Assembly: GCA_002437815.1 (NCBI GenBank)
Contig: DJRP01000025.1
Span: forward strand, 63,288 to 108,245
DNA length: 44,958 nucleotides
Direction: 5' to 3'
From: Collinsella sp. UBA6357
Lineage (GTDB): Bacteria > Actinomycetota > Coriobacteriia > Coriobacteriales > Coriobacteriaceae
Shown here: one piece after another, positions 22,856 through 30,840 of the stretch
Layout of the letters: the number at the start of each line of letters is the position of its first letter
Numbering within the stretch: the first letter of the stretch is position 1
Program-made: the position numbers and the translations under genes
The notes under the pieces: generated by a model
Told to the model about the DNA's origin: nothing
Seen by the model: only the letters and a program-made list of their open reading frames with translations
The model's database searches: none

Positions 22856-25591
22856 ATGAACACATATGACACCAAGGCCGAGATTCTCGAGAAGCTCGAC
22901 AAGATGACGCGCGATCTCAACGCGAGCAACACGGCAATGTTCACGACGGCGAGCATCGCGTCGGAATGTCATGTGAGTCGCAGCCTTGCGAGCCAGTACC
23001 TCAACGAGCTCGTGCGTCAGGGCCTGGTCGTCAAGGTGAACGCTCGACCGGTGATCTTTTTCCATCGACATGCGGTCGAGCGCTATCTGCGCTCCAAGCT
23101 CGACAAGTCCGAGTATGCTTCGCTCAAAGAGATGAACGAGGCCGCGGGACGCAGCGAGGTCAAGGACTTTGATAAGGCGATCGGTTTCGAGCTGAGTTAC
23201 GGGACCTGTATCGATCACCTTAAGAGTGCCGTTCGCTACCCACCCCACGGTTTGCCGGTGCTTTTGGTAGGCGAGCATGGGACGGGCAAACGGACGATGG
23301 GCGAGTTGACCTTCGAGTACGGGGTGAACACGGGGGTGTTGCCCCCGCGCGCTCGATATGTGCATATCGATTGTGCATGCTACGAGTCTGCAGACGCCGA
23401 CGTTGAGCGCGCCGTGTTCGGCGAGGAAAAGATTGCCGGTGCGGTTGATGAGGCTGCGGGCGGTGTCGTCTATCTAAGCGCGTTCGATCATTTGCCTCAG
23501 GGGGTTCGCGAGCGGCTGCTCGCGCGAATCGGCGGCAATGACACCGGCATGCGAGAGGGCGGGACCCCTGCGCGTTTTCTGCTTTCGACCAATCGGCCGA
23601 TGGACAGCGATATCGTGCGCAGCATCGCACGTTTCGTGCCCATTACTGTGCATATGCCTCGCCTGGCAGAGCGTGGCGTCGAGGAGCGTACATCGCTGGT
23701 CATGCACTACTTGCGCGTCGAGGGCAGGCGCGTGGGAGCCGATGTCGCCGTAAGCCGCGGCGCCCTGCGCGCTCTCGTCAATGCCGACTTCAAGGACAAC
23801 ATCGATGGCCTTCGTTCCTGCATCACCAATTGCTGCGCCAGCGCCTATCTCAACCGGTCGAGCGAGCTGCTCACCATCCAGACCTACAACCTGCCATCGA
23901 GTGTGATTGGCTCTACGGAGCCCGAGCCGGATGACGACCAGATTGTCAGCGGCGATAAGGATGTCAATGATTCGTCTGCTCGCGTGACGGAGATCTTTCA
24001 GAAGATCGTCGACCCGGTCGATGCGCTCGATGCCGGTGAGATCAGTTTCACCGAGTTCATGACGGGCGCCACGATTTCAGTCCATACCTACGATGACTAT
24101 ATGAACTTCGAGAACCAGAGCGTTAACCCTCGCATCGGTTCGTATGAACAGCTGGTGGCGCCGGTGATCGAAGAGATCAATCGATCGTACGGCATAGAGC
24201 TCACGCGCAAGATCTCGCGCTCCATCGCCCAGTCGCTCTTTACGCAGCTGTGGGGCGGAACGGGGCTGAGCCAATGGCGTCACGGGCATGGTCGCGACGT
24301 TTCGCGGGCTTTGGGATTGCTGGCAAAAAACCAGCCGAGTACAGCGGTCGTGGTCGATCAGATAGCATCGAAGACCAAGGTGGCGCTCGGCATGGAACTC
24401 GACGACCTGTCGCGCATGATCCTGTTCGTCGAGGTAGCCGATGCCCTGCGCGCAACCGGTGGCCCGCGCGACTACCTAGGCGTCATCATCTGCCATGGGT
24501 ATTCAACGGCCACGAGTATCTCCGATGCGGCCGACCGCATTCTGCGCACCCATGTGTACGAGGCCATCGACATGACGTATGACCAAGACGTGACCGAGAT
24601 CGTGGGCCAGCTTTCGCGCCTTCTCTCACGCTACTCGCACTGTAAGACGATGGCGATTCTCGTCGATATGGGCTCGCTTGAAAAAATCAACGATGCGATT
24701 AGCGGCTTGACCGCCTGTGATATTCACGTGTTCAACAATGTCTCGACGGGCCTTGCTCTCGAGGTGGGGAGCGCCCTTATCTCCCACGCCGATCTGGATG
24801 GGGTTTTGACGCGAACGGGAGATGCGTGCGCTCCGCACTGCAGCGTTGTCGCCGGTTCTCGCGAGCAGGAGGCGGTGGTTTTCTGCTCGGAGTCGGGGAT
24901 CGATGCGGCGGACAAGATCAGGCGGATCGTGCAGAACAGCCTGCCTGGAGAATCGAGCGTTCAACTCGTTACCTGCGACTTCGCCCTGCTTTCGCAAAAA
25001 GGCGATGCGCTTTCGCTCTTCGGTGATTATCGTGTGCGGGCGATCGTGGGCACCATGGACCCCGGCATCGTGTCCGTTCCCTTCGTGGGGCTGGAGGACA
25101 TTCTGTATCAGGGGAGCTCCGATGCGCTTGACCGGGCATTGTTCCCTCAAGTTGATCCCGAGGGCGTTGCAGAGTTCCATTCCAACCTGCTGCGTAACCT
25201 GACGCTGCGCAATGTGATCGAGTCCATCACTATCCTTAATCCGGAGATGCTCTACGTCGAGGCCGATCGCGCGGTCAAGCGCTTGGCCGAGCTTTCGGGC
25301 GAAGAAATCGATGCTCGTCGCAAGATTGGCGTATATGTGCATCTTTGCGGTCTGATCGAGCGGCTGGTTACCAAGAACTTTGTCGATGACGCTCCCGAAG
25401 TGAGCACATTCGAGGCGGAACACGGGGATTTTATCGCCTGGTTCCGCGAGGCTTTTGATGATATGACGCGTCGCTATCGGGTCGAGATACCGGTGTCTGA
25501 GATCGCTTATGTGCACCACATGCTGCACGTTCGGGTGGCTGATGGTGGGCACCGAACGACGGTGGCGGGCATGATCCTCGAAGACGAGTAG
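22856..25591 (+). CDS. LevR/ManR-like PTS-responsive transcriptional regulator with degenerate AAA domain
   Basis: 911 residues in LevR order. A winged HTH (about 15-75, VSRSLASQYLNELVRQGLV) is followed by an AAA domain of sigma54-activator type (about 95-340), a PRD-like segment (about 420-500) and an EIIA(Man)-like domain with IICHGYSTATS (His547). An EIIB-like segment and a second PRD (His829 in YVHLCGL, His887/888) complete it. In the AAA domain Walker A is GEHGTGKRT (139-147). FGEEK (188-192) is followed directly by IAGAVDEAAGG, without the GAFTGA loop, and the Walker B position reads VVYLSAF instead of LDE. It should sense PTS phosphorylation but cannot work as a standard sigma54 activator. 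AUG with AAGGGG. It precedes the PTS genes on the same strand. Confidence 0.87.
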   Translation: MNTYDTKAEILEKLDKMTRDLNASNTAMFTTASIASECHVSRSLASQYLNELVRQGLVVKVNARPVIFFHRHAVERYLRSKLDKSEYASLKEMNEAAGRSEVKDFDKAIGFELSYGTCIDHLKSAVRYPPHGLPVLLVGEHGTGKRTMGELTFEYGVNTGVLPPRARYVHIDCACYESADADVERAVFGEEKIAGAVDEAAGGVVYLSAFDHLPQGVRERLLARIGGNDTGMREGGTPARFLLSTNRPMDSDIVRSIARFVPITVHMPRLAERGVEERTSLVMHYLRVEGRRVGADVAVSRGALRALVNADFKDNIDGLRSCITNCCASAYLNRSSELLTIQTYNLPSSVIGSTEPEPDDDQIVSGDKDVNDSSARVTEIFQKIVDPVDALDAGEISFTEFMTGATISVHTYDDYMNFENQSVNPRIGSYEQLVAPVIEEINRSYGIELTRKISRSIAQSLFTQLWGGTGLSQWRHGHGRDVSRALGLLAKNQPSTAVVVDQIASKTKVALGMELDDLSRMILFVEVADALRATGGPRDYLGVIICHGYSTATSISDAADRILRTHVYEAIDMTYDQDVTEIVGQLSRLLSRYSHCKTMAILVDMGSLEKINDAISGLTACDIHVFNNVSTGLALEVGSALISHADLDGVLTRTGDACAPHCSVVAGSREQEAVVFCSESGIDAADKIRRIVQNSLPGESSVQLVTCDFALLSQKGDALSLFGDYRVRAIVGTMDPGIVSVPFVGLEDILYQGSSDALDRALFPQVDPEGVAEFHSNLLRNLTLRNVIESITILNPEMLYVEADRAVKRLAELSGEEIDARRKIGVYVHLCGLIERLVTKNFVDDAPEVSTFEAEHGDFIAWFREAFDDMTRRYRVEIPVSEIAYVHHMLHVRVADGGHRTTVAGMILEDE

Positions 25592-25618
25592 CTGCAGGCT
25601 GTTTAACGAATCTCGATA

Positions 25619-25641
25619 TTGTCGACGTCAAGTGTCGACAA
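25619..25641. promoter_or_regulatory. Inverted repeat TTGTCGAC-N7-GTCGACAA
   Basis: A perfect 8-bp dyad between the LevR-like gene and the PTS genes, a plausible operator for the LevR-like protein. It has no T-run. A TGTCGA core also occurs near that regulator's own promoter (22793). Confidence 0.45.
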
Positions 25642-25661
25642 CTTAACAATTCCTGTTCATG

Positions 25662-25694
25662 GGCCCCTGTTGGTTGTTGCAACCGGCGGGGGCC
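25662..25694 (+). terminator. Long hairpin after the LevR-like gene
   Basis: A 15-bp stem with several G-U pairs (25662-25676 with 25680-25694) and a TTG loop. Only TGTTGATT follows, so termination would be weak or conditional. The remaining sequence up to the EIIB start has TTGATT (25697) and TATGAA (25722) at a poor 19-bp spacing. I see no -24/-12 (GG-N10-GC) sigma54 promoter. Confidence 0.45.
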
Positions 25695-25826
25695 TGTTGA
25701 TTCGCTTGCTTGCGGCATTGATATGAATGACATCGGGATATCTTTGACTCAGCAAGAGATGGAGCCTAGGAAGGCTTCTCAAAGAGTTGCGGGCATCATG
25801 CCCGCCGGCAGGAAAGGAAGGGTGAA

Positions 25827-26315
25827 ATGAGCATCGTCGCAGGGCGCATCGATTACCGTCTGCTTCATGGCATTGTTCAAGGTTTTTGGTGCCCCACCTA
25901 TGCCACGCAACGCACGATGATCATCGACGACGCCACAGCCAATGACGAGGTTAGGAAGGCTGCCATGAAGCTTTCCAAGCCGTCGGGCCAGGCGCTCTCG
26001 ATCATCACGGAGGAGAAGGCCCTCACCAACTTCAAGGCCGGTAAATACGATAACCACACCGTGTTCACCATCGCCCGCGATCCGCAGACGTTCCTCGATC
26101 TTATCGAGGCAGGTCAGAAGATTCCGGTGCTCACGCTGGGGCTCACGGAGCTTCCGCCCGAGGGAACCCCGGGCGTCCAGGCGGGACGTCGCGCGTTCAT
26201 CTTGGAGAAGGATATCCCTGTCTATCAGAAGATCGCGGCATCTGGCACCAAGGTCGAGGTCCGCTATATGACCACCGATAAACCTGTGCCCATTTCAGAG
26301 TACATCTCGTTGTAA
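25827..26315 (+). CDS. PTS mannose/fructose/sorbose family EIIB component
   Basis: The 162-residue cytoplasmic phosphocarrier that passes phosphate from EIIA to the incoming sugar. The N-terminal GRIDYRLLHGIVQ matches the family's RIDDRLIHGQV, so His14 is the phosphorylation site; note Tyr where Asp is usual and Ile where Gln is usual. AGQKIPVLTLGLTELPPEG and the C-terminal VEVRYMTTDKPVPISEYI complete the fold. It starts at ATG after AAGGAAGGG and is the first gene of the EIIB-EIIC-EIID-EIIA set. The altered HG loop may reflect an unusual sugar. Confidence 0.92.
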   Translation: MSIVAGRIDYRLLHGIVQGFWCPTYATQRTMIIDDATANDEVRKAAMKLSKPSGQALSIITEEKALTNFKAGKYDNHTVFTIARDPQTFLDLIEAGQKIPVLTLGLTELPPEGTPGVQAGRRAFILEKDIPVYQKIAASGTKVEVRYMTTDKPVPISEYISL

Positions 26316-26330
26316 GGAAAGGTGATAAAC

Positions 26331-27113
26331 GTGGATGTTAATGCACTCCAGTTTGTCCTCATCGTCGCTTTGGCCGGCTTTCGTGCCGCCGATCAGTATG
26401 CGACGCAGCTCTTCCCGTTCCAGCATGCGTTGATGTGCTGGCTTTGCGGCATCATCCTCGGTGATCCCAACACCGGCCTGATCGTCGGCGGCACCATTCA
26501 GCTCATGTCCATGGGCGCCGCGGGCCTGGGCGGCTCCTCCGCCCCCGACTACGGCATGGCCGGTATGGTCGCTACGGTCACGGCGTGCGTTACGGGCAAT
26601 AGCGACGTGTCCGTCGGCCTCGCCATTGGCGTCGTCGTCGCCATGCTCTACGTGCAACTCGACGTCATCTTCAAGATCTACAACTCCTGGGTCTTCAAGG
26701 TCATCCGCGGCTACGCCGTCAAGCGTGACTACAAGAAGATGCTTGCTTCGTGCTTCCTGTCCCATGTCTATCTGTTCCTCCAGGGTGCGCTCCCGATGAT
26801 CATCGTCCTCGCCTTCGGCAAGTCCGCGGTCGAGGCCATCAACAACTTCATGCCCGCTTGGTTCACCGGTGGCCTCTCCATCGCCGCAGGCATCCTGCCC
26901 GTCACCGGTTTTGCCATCCTTCTGACTTTCATGCCGGTCAAGAAGTTCTATGCGTTCCTCATTGCCGGCTACGTGCTTGCCGCCTATCTCAACCTTTCCG
27001 TCCTGCCCATCGCGCTGCTCGGCGCCGTCGTCGCTATCGAGTATTTCCGTCTCAAGTCTGAGACCCCCGCTGTCGCTACCGCCGAGATTGGAGGCGAGCT
27101 CGAAGATGAGTAA
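26331..27113 (+). CDS. PTS mannose/fructose/sorbose family EIIC component
   Basis: The membrane permease subunit, 260 residues, with about seven to eight hydrophobic segments. ALMCWLCGIILGDPNTGLIVGG followed by IQLMSMGAAGLGG is the family signature for the C domain. I choose GTG at 26331, with GGAAAGG 8 nt upstream; another GTG at 26322 lies within that ribosome site. Its last 8 bases overlap the EIID start, so translation is coupled. Together with EIID it forms the sugar channel. Confidence 0.92.
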   Translation: MDVNALQFVLIVALAGFRAADQYATQLFPFQHALMCWLCGIILGDPNTGLIVGGTIQLMSMGAAGLGGSSAPDYGMAGMVATVTACVTGNSDVSVGLAIGVVVAMLYVQLDVIFKIYNSWVFKVIRGYAVKRDYKKMLASCFLSHVYLFLQGALPMIIVLAFGKSAVEAINNFMPAWFTGGLSIAAGILPVTGFAILLTFMPVKKFYAFLIAGYVLAAYLNLSVLPIALLGAVVAIEYFRLKSETPAVATAEIGGELEDE

Positions 27114-27987
27114 CTTCTTCAAGCCAAAGGATTTTAAAGATTTCGCCGAGGCTCCGGAGCGCAAGCCGCTCCCCGATGGTTCCTATGAGCCCGTGCTGAC
27201 CGATGAGGACCTTAAGATCTGCTCTCGTCGCATGTGCCTCATGGACACCGTGTCCTACTCTTATGCCACGCAGAACGCCCCGTGCGCCATGTTCGCCTCG
27301 TATTACGCGCTCCGCAAGATCTACGGCAGCGACGAGGATGCCTTCAACACCGCGATCCTCAATCAGCTCGACTGCGTGTTCAATGCCACGCCGCCGGTCT
27401 CGGGCCTGCTGCTCGGCGCCGGGCTCGCGATGGAGGATAAGGGCCATCTCAACGGCCTCAATGCCGAGAACGACCTCAAGGTCGGCCTCATGGGTCCCAT
27501 CTCGGGCATCGGCGATGTCTTTATCTGGATCCTGCCCATGACCATCCTCGGCTCCATCGCCGGCTACATGGCCCAGCAGGGAAGCCCTGTCGGCATCCTG
27601 CTCTGGCTCGCCGTGTGGGTCGCGCTCTACTTCTGGCGCATGCAGAACTACGTCCAGGGCTATAAGGTCGGTGCCTCCGTCGTCACCAAGATGGGTGACA
27701 AGCTCAACGTGCTCACGGATGCCGCCTCGATTCTCGGCCTTACCGTGGTGGGTTCGCTCATCTACAGCGCCGTCAAGATTTCCACGCCGCTCACGTTCAC
27801 CTATGGTGAGATTTCACTCGGCATCCAGGAGGGCGTGCTCGATCAAATCTTCCCCAACCTGCTCGCCGTACTCCTTGCCGTGCTCGTCTACAAGCTGATC
27901 AAGAAGGGCGTCAAGCTCAACTGGATCATCTTGGGCATCCTGGTTGTGAGCTGCGTCTGCGCCGGCTTCGGTATCCTGGCTGCTTAG
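27106..27987 (+). CDS. PTS mannose/fructose/sorbose family EIID component
   Basis: 293 residues. A cytoplasmic N-terminal part (MDTVSYSYATQNAPCAMFASYY) leads to the family's NATPPVSGLLLGAGLAMED segment. GPISGIGDVFIWILPM follows, and then C-terminal membrane helices. It partners EIIC in the membrane. The start at 27106 overlaps the EIIC stop by 8 nt. The gap to EIIA that follows is 225 bp and strongly structured, unlike the tight spacing upstream. Confidence 0.92.
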   Translation: MSNFFKPKDFKDFAEAPERKPLPDGSYEPVLTDEDLKICSRRMCLMDTVSYSYATQNAPCAMFASYYALRKIYGSDEDAFNTAILNQLDCVFNATPPVSGLLLGAGLAMEDKGHLNGLNAENDLKVGLMGPISGIGDVFIWILPMTILGSIAGYMAQQGSPVGILLWLAVWVALYFWRMQNYVQGYKVGASVVTKMGDKLNVLTDAASILGLTVVGSLIYSAVKISTPLTFTYGEISLGIQEGVLDQIFPNLLAVLLAVLVYKLIKKGVKLNWIILGILVVSCVCAGFGILAA

Positions 27988-28074
27988 TTCGCACCGCTGA
28001 TCCCTCTTTTGTCGGGGAGGCCCTATCCCCTTTCCTGTGCCTTCCCGGCATCCCGCGGGCGCCATCCCGCGGGA

Positions 28075-28146
28075 GACGGTTCGAAACCGAACCGTCCCAT
28101 CGCAGCCGTCGTATCTTTACCTACACGCTTCGACGGCTGCTATGGG
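28075..28146 (+). promoter_or_regulatory. Tandem RNA hairpins between EIID and EIIA
   Basis: Hairpin A pairs 28075-28083 with 28088-28096 (9 bp). Hairpin B pairs 28096-28111 with 28131-28146 (15 of 16) around a 19-nt loop. A GC-rich repeat CATCCCGCGGG occurs twice just upstream (about 28049-28072). No T-run follows, so this looks like a processing, stabilising or attenuation element within the PTS mRNA. I see no gene in the 225-bp gap. Confidence 0.5.
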
Positions 28147-28212
28147 ATGATTCGCTTAGACGGCCTCCCTGCTGCTGGGGGCTATGTCGTCTTCGATTCA
28201 AGGAGATAGCTT

Positions 28213-28614
28213 ATGAGACATGTCGTGCTTGCGTCGCATCACCGGTTCGCCCAGGGGCTTGCCGACACGCTTGAATTTCTTGGTGCAAAATGCGACTTTC
28301 ACGTTATTTGCGCCTATGTCGACGAACGCCCGCTCGAGCCTCAGGTCGCGGCGGTGTTCGATCAGTTTGGCCCCGATGACGAGGTACTCGTTCTGACCGA
28401 TATCCTTGCCGGCAGCGTCAACCAGAAATTTATGCCCTATGTGGGGCCCAATGTGTTTGTGGTTGCCGGTGTGAACGTCGTGCTTGCCATGGAACTCTGC
28501 CTGGCGCCGGCACCTCTTACCAATGAGGGCATTGAGGAGGCTATTGCCATGGCCAGCCAGTCCATCAGGCTCATTAACACGTTTGCCGTCGAGGACGACG
28601 AAGAGGACGAATAA
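28213..28614 (+). CDS. PTS mannose family EIIA component
   Basis: A 133-residue soluble phosphocarrier that takes phosphate from HPr. VVLASHHRFAQGLADTLEFL carries the family's SHG-like site; His9 is the likely phospho-acceptor, with His10 in place of Gly. VLVLTDILAGSVNQKFMPY fits the EIIA(Man) Rossmann-like fold. An acidic tail (EDDEEDE) ends it. AAGGAG lies 7 nt before the ATG. It follows the structured EIID-EIIA gap, and an intrinsic terminator comes right after. Confidence 0.9.
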   Translation: MRHVVLASHHRFAQGLADTLEFLGAKCDFHVICAYVDERPLEPQVAAVFDQFGPDDEVLVLTDILAGSVNQKFMPYVGPNVFVVAGVNVVLAMELCLAPAPLTNEGIEEAIAMASQSIRLINTFAVEDDEEDE

Positions 28615-28618
28615 CGTG

Positions 28619-28647
28619 CACGGTGGGGTTGCCCGCCGTGTCTTTTT
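28619..28647 (+). terminator. Intrinsic terminator after EIIA
   Basis: CACGGTGGGG (28619-28628) pairs with GCCCGCCGTG (28631-28640), followed by TCTTTTT. It lies between EIIA and the Nif3-like gene, which has no clear promoter of its own, so partial read-through is likely. Confidence 0.72.
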
Positions 28648-28674
28648 GTGGGAATGCGCAAAGAGGAGAATTCC

Positions 28675-29541
28675 ATGCTCATCAGCGAAGTTATCCAGCA
28701 TGTTAAAAACTATTGCGTTGGCATCGATTCGTTCACCGGCAAACCGATCGACGAGGAGACCACGCGCGACAAGGTTCTCTATGGCGACACCGCTCAGGAC
28801 TGCACGGGTATCGTTACGTGTATCTGGCCCACGGTCGACATCATCAAGAAAGCGCGCGAGCTCGGCGCAAACTGCATCATCAGCCACGAGGCAATCTTTT
28901 GGAATCATGGCGACCATCAGGAGGCAGTTGGCGATACGGCCGCCTTCAAGGCTAAAAAAGAGTTGCTTGATGAATGGGGCGGTGCGGTCTGGCGTTGCCA
29001 TGACTTCATCCATTCCCGTGTCCCCATCGATGAGGATGGCGCTATGGCCGATGGCATATTCTACGGTCTGGCTTGGAAGCTCGGTTGGCTCGATTATCGC
29101 GTGGGCGACGACAAGGGTTTCTGCCTCGAATATGAGATCCCCGAGACCGATGCCACCGAGCTTGCCCACGAGCTGGTTACAAAACTTGGGCTCAACGGTA
29201 CGCGTATCACGGGCGATCCGCATGCCCGCGTGCACCGCGTGCGCGTGCCCATGCATGTGATGGGCGAGGCCAAGGGTGATACGCATGAGATCAATCGAAC
29301 TGATGCCGATGCGGACGATTGCCTTATGACCATGGAATTTATCGACTTTACGACGTGCGAATATATCCGCGACGCCGGCATGCTCGGACAAAACAAGTGC
29401 GCCATCACCATTGGCCACTTCAACCTTGAGGAGCCGGGGATGGAGTGCATGGTCGAGTGGCTGCCTGCCGCTTTGGGGACCGATACGATTCCCACGACGT
29501 TTGTGCGGATGGAGGATACGTACCGCTACGTCGTCGCTTAA
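28675..29541 (+). CDS. Nif3/DUF34-family dinuclear metal-centre protein
   Basis: 288 residues, within the family range. LGANCIISHEAIFWNHGDH (His71 in the first metal-ligand stretch) corresponds to the Nif3 SHHPLIF motif, though with one His fewer. Near the C-terminus, CAITIGHFNLEEPGME matches the D/V-GH-E metal motif. The biochemical function of this family is not settled; GTP cyclohydrolase-like and metal-related roles have been proposed. Here it lies inside a PTS cassette, which suggests a hydrolase acting on the imported compound. ATG at 28675 with GAGGAG upstream. A terminator follows. Confidence 0.8.
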   Translation: MLISEVIQHVKNYCVGIDSFTGKPIDEETTRDKVLYGDTAQDCTGIVTCIWPTVDIIKKARELGANCIISHEAIFWNHGDHQEAVGDTAAFKAKKELLDEWGGAVWRCHDFIHSRVPIDEDGAMADGIFYGLAWKLGWLDYRVGDDKGFCLEYEIPETDATELAHELVTKLGLNGTRITGDPHARVHRVRVPMHVMGEAKGDTHEINRTDADADDCLMTMEFIDFTTCEYIRDAGMLGQNKCAITIGHFNLEEPGMECMVEWLPAALGTDTIPTTFVRMEDTYRYVVA

Positions 29542-29557
29542 CGGATAGGGAAGACAT

Positions 29558-29594
29558 GCCCGGGGCGGCCCATGTGGCCGAACCGGGCTTTTTT
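29558..29594 (+). terminator. Intrinsic terminator after the Nif3-like gene
   Basis: The outer stem GCCCGG (29558-29563) pairs with CCGGGC (29583-29588), with an inner stem CGGCC/GGCCG (29566-29570 with 29576-29580). Six T follow at 29589-29594. The next gene begins 13 bp later with its own GGAGG. Confidence 0.82.
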
Positions 29595-29607
29595 GAACGG
29601 AGGAGCC

Positions 29608-30840
29608 ATGAAGGCTGCAAGTGTTTCCGTCGATATCACGCCTCAGGGCAAGTTCTGGATGGAGGGCTATATCCATCCCATTCGAAAGGAGCCGGGGACG
29701 GGCGTGCACGATGTGCCGCGTGCGACGCTTCTTTTGCTTGACGTCGAAGGTGTGCGGACCCTATTCGTTTCGATCGACGTATGCATTGTGACGGCTCAGA
29801 CGACTGCCGCCATGCGCTTGGGGCTCGCGAAACAGCTCGGTGTGGCGAGCGAAAACATCGTTATCAATTCCATTCATTCACACTCATGCCCCAATGGTTT
29901 CGAGGGAGCGGGTGCTATGGGAATTCCCTCGACACCCGGTTATGTCGAGCTGGTGACGGGCTTGGTGTTGCAAGCCGCTACGAGCCTTGAGGAGAGCCTG
30001 GTCGAGGTTTCGGCCCAAATGCTCGTACGCCATGTGCGAGGCTGGTACTCGAACCGCAACGACGCCGAGCTTCCGTTTGACGATGAGGCATTGATTCTGC
30101 GTTTTGTGGACGAGAGCGGCATCGTAGCGGGTGCGATGCTCAACTTCAACTGTCACGCGACGGTAGTCGGCCCCACCAACCGCTTGCTCACGACCGATGT
30201 TCAAGGCGGGGTGCGCGATGAGCTCGTCGATTGGATTGGCTGCACGCCCTATATCTTCACGGGCGCATCGGGCGATTTGGGTAACCGGCAGTTCCGTCAG
30301 GGCAACGATTTCGCGGAGCTTAGGCGCGTCGTCAACGGCATTGCCGGTGAGATCATGAAGGGCTCGTTCGAACCGATTGAACTTTCAGCGCCCGCGGTGA
30401 GCCGTTTCGACCATCATGCCCACTACAACAACGAGCAGTTCTATCCCGAATACCAAAAGCAGCTCGACGAGGTGCTCGAGGTGCTCGCCAACAACCCCAC
30501 ATTTGATGAGAAGAAGCTTGCCGATACTGAGAAAGAAATGCTTGAGCAGCAGCTTGAGCGCCATGAGATGGATTTCACCGTTGAGATGACCACGCTCGAC
30601 TTTGGCAGTGTGGTGTTTGTGACCTTCCCGGGCGAGTTGGCGAGTGAGCTCGGCGCCATAGTCAAAGGTGCGTTCGAGAGTGTGGACAAGCACCCGGTGG
30701 TGATCGGCTACGCCAACGATTACCATGGGTACTTTGTTGCCGCGCACACCTATGGCGGCACGAGCTACGAGAGCTATGTGACTCAGATGCCCAAAGGTTG
30801 GACGGAGAAGATGCTTGAGAGCTATCGGGAGCAGCTGTGA
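29608..30840 (+). CDS. Neutral/alkaline ceramidase-family hydrolase, cytoplasmic
   Basis: 410 residues related to the N-terminal catalytic domain of neutral ceramidases (Zn-dependent amidases). Visible landmarks are NSIHSHSCPNG (the HxH metal motif), NFNCHATVVGPTNRLLTTDVQGG and the ASGDLGN loop, which align with the family's HTHSGPGG, SHPTS...SSDNKG and GGDVSPN. There is no signal peptide, unlike secreted ceramidases, and the C-terminal domain is short, so it should act inside the cell. An obvious idea is hydrolysis of an N-acyl or similar bond of the PTS product; this is inference. ATG at 29608 with GGAGG upstream. It overlaps the HAD gene by 4 nt. Confidence 0.82.
   Translation: MKAASVSVDITPQGKFWMEGYIHPIRKEPGTGVHDVPRATLLLLDVEGVRTLFVSIDVCIVTAQTTAAMRLGLAKQLGVASENIVINSIHSHSCPNGFEGAGAMGIPSTPGYVELVTGLVLQAATSLEESLVEVSAQMLVRHVRGWYSNRNDAELPFDDEALILRFVDESGIVAGAMLNFNCHATVVGPTNRLLTTDVQGGVRDELVDWIGCTPYIFTGASGDLGNRQFRQGNDFAELRRVVNGIAGEIMKGSFEPIELSAPAVSRFDHHAHYNNEQFYPEYQKQLDEVLEVLANNPTFDEKKLADTEKEMLEQQLERHEMDFTVEMTTLDFGSVVFVTFPGELASELGAIVKGAFESVDKHPVVIGYANDYHGYFVAAHTYGGTSYESYVTQMPKGWTEKMLESYREQL

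Noticed and set aside
25592..25826. Sigma54 promoter before the PTS genes
   Set aside because: No GG-N10-GC arrangement with TGGCAC/TTGCA-like boxes was found, and the regulator lacks GAFTGA.
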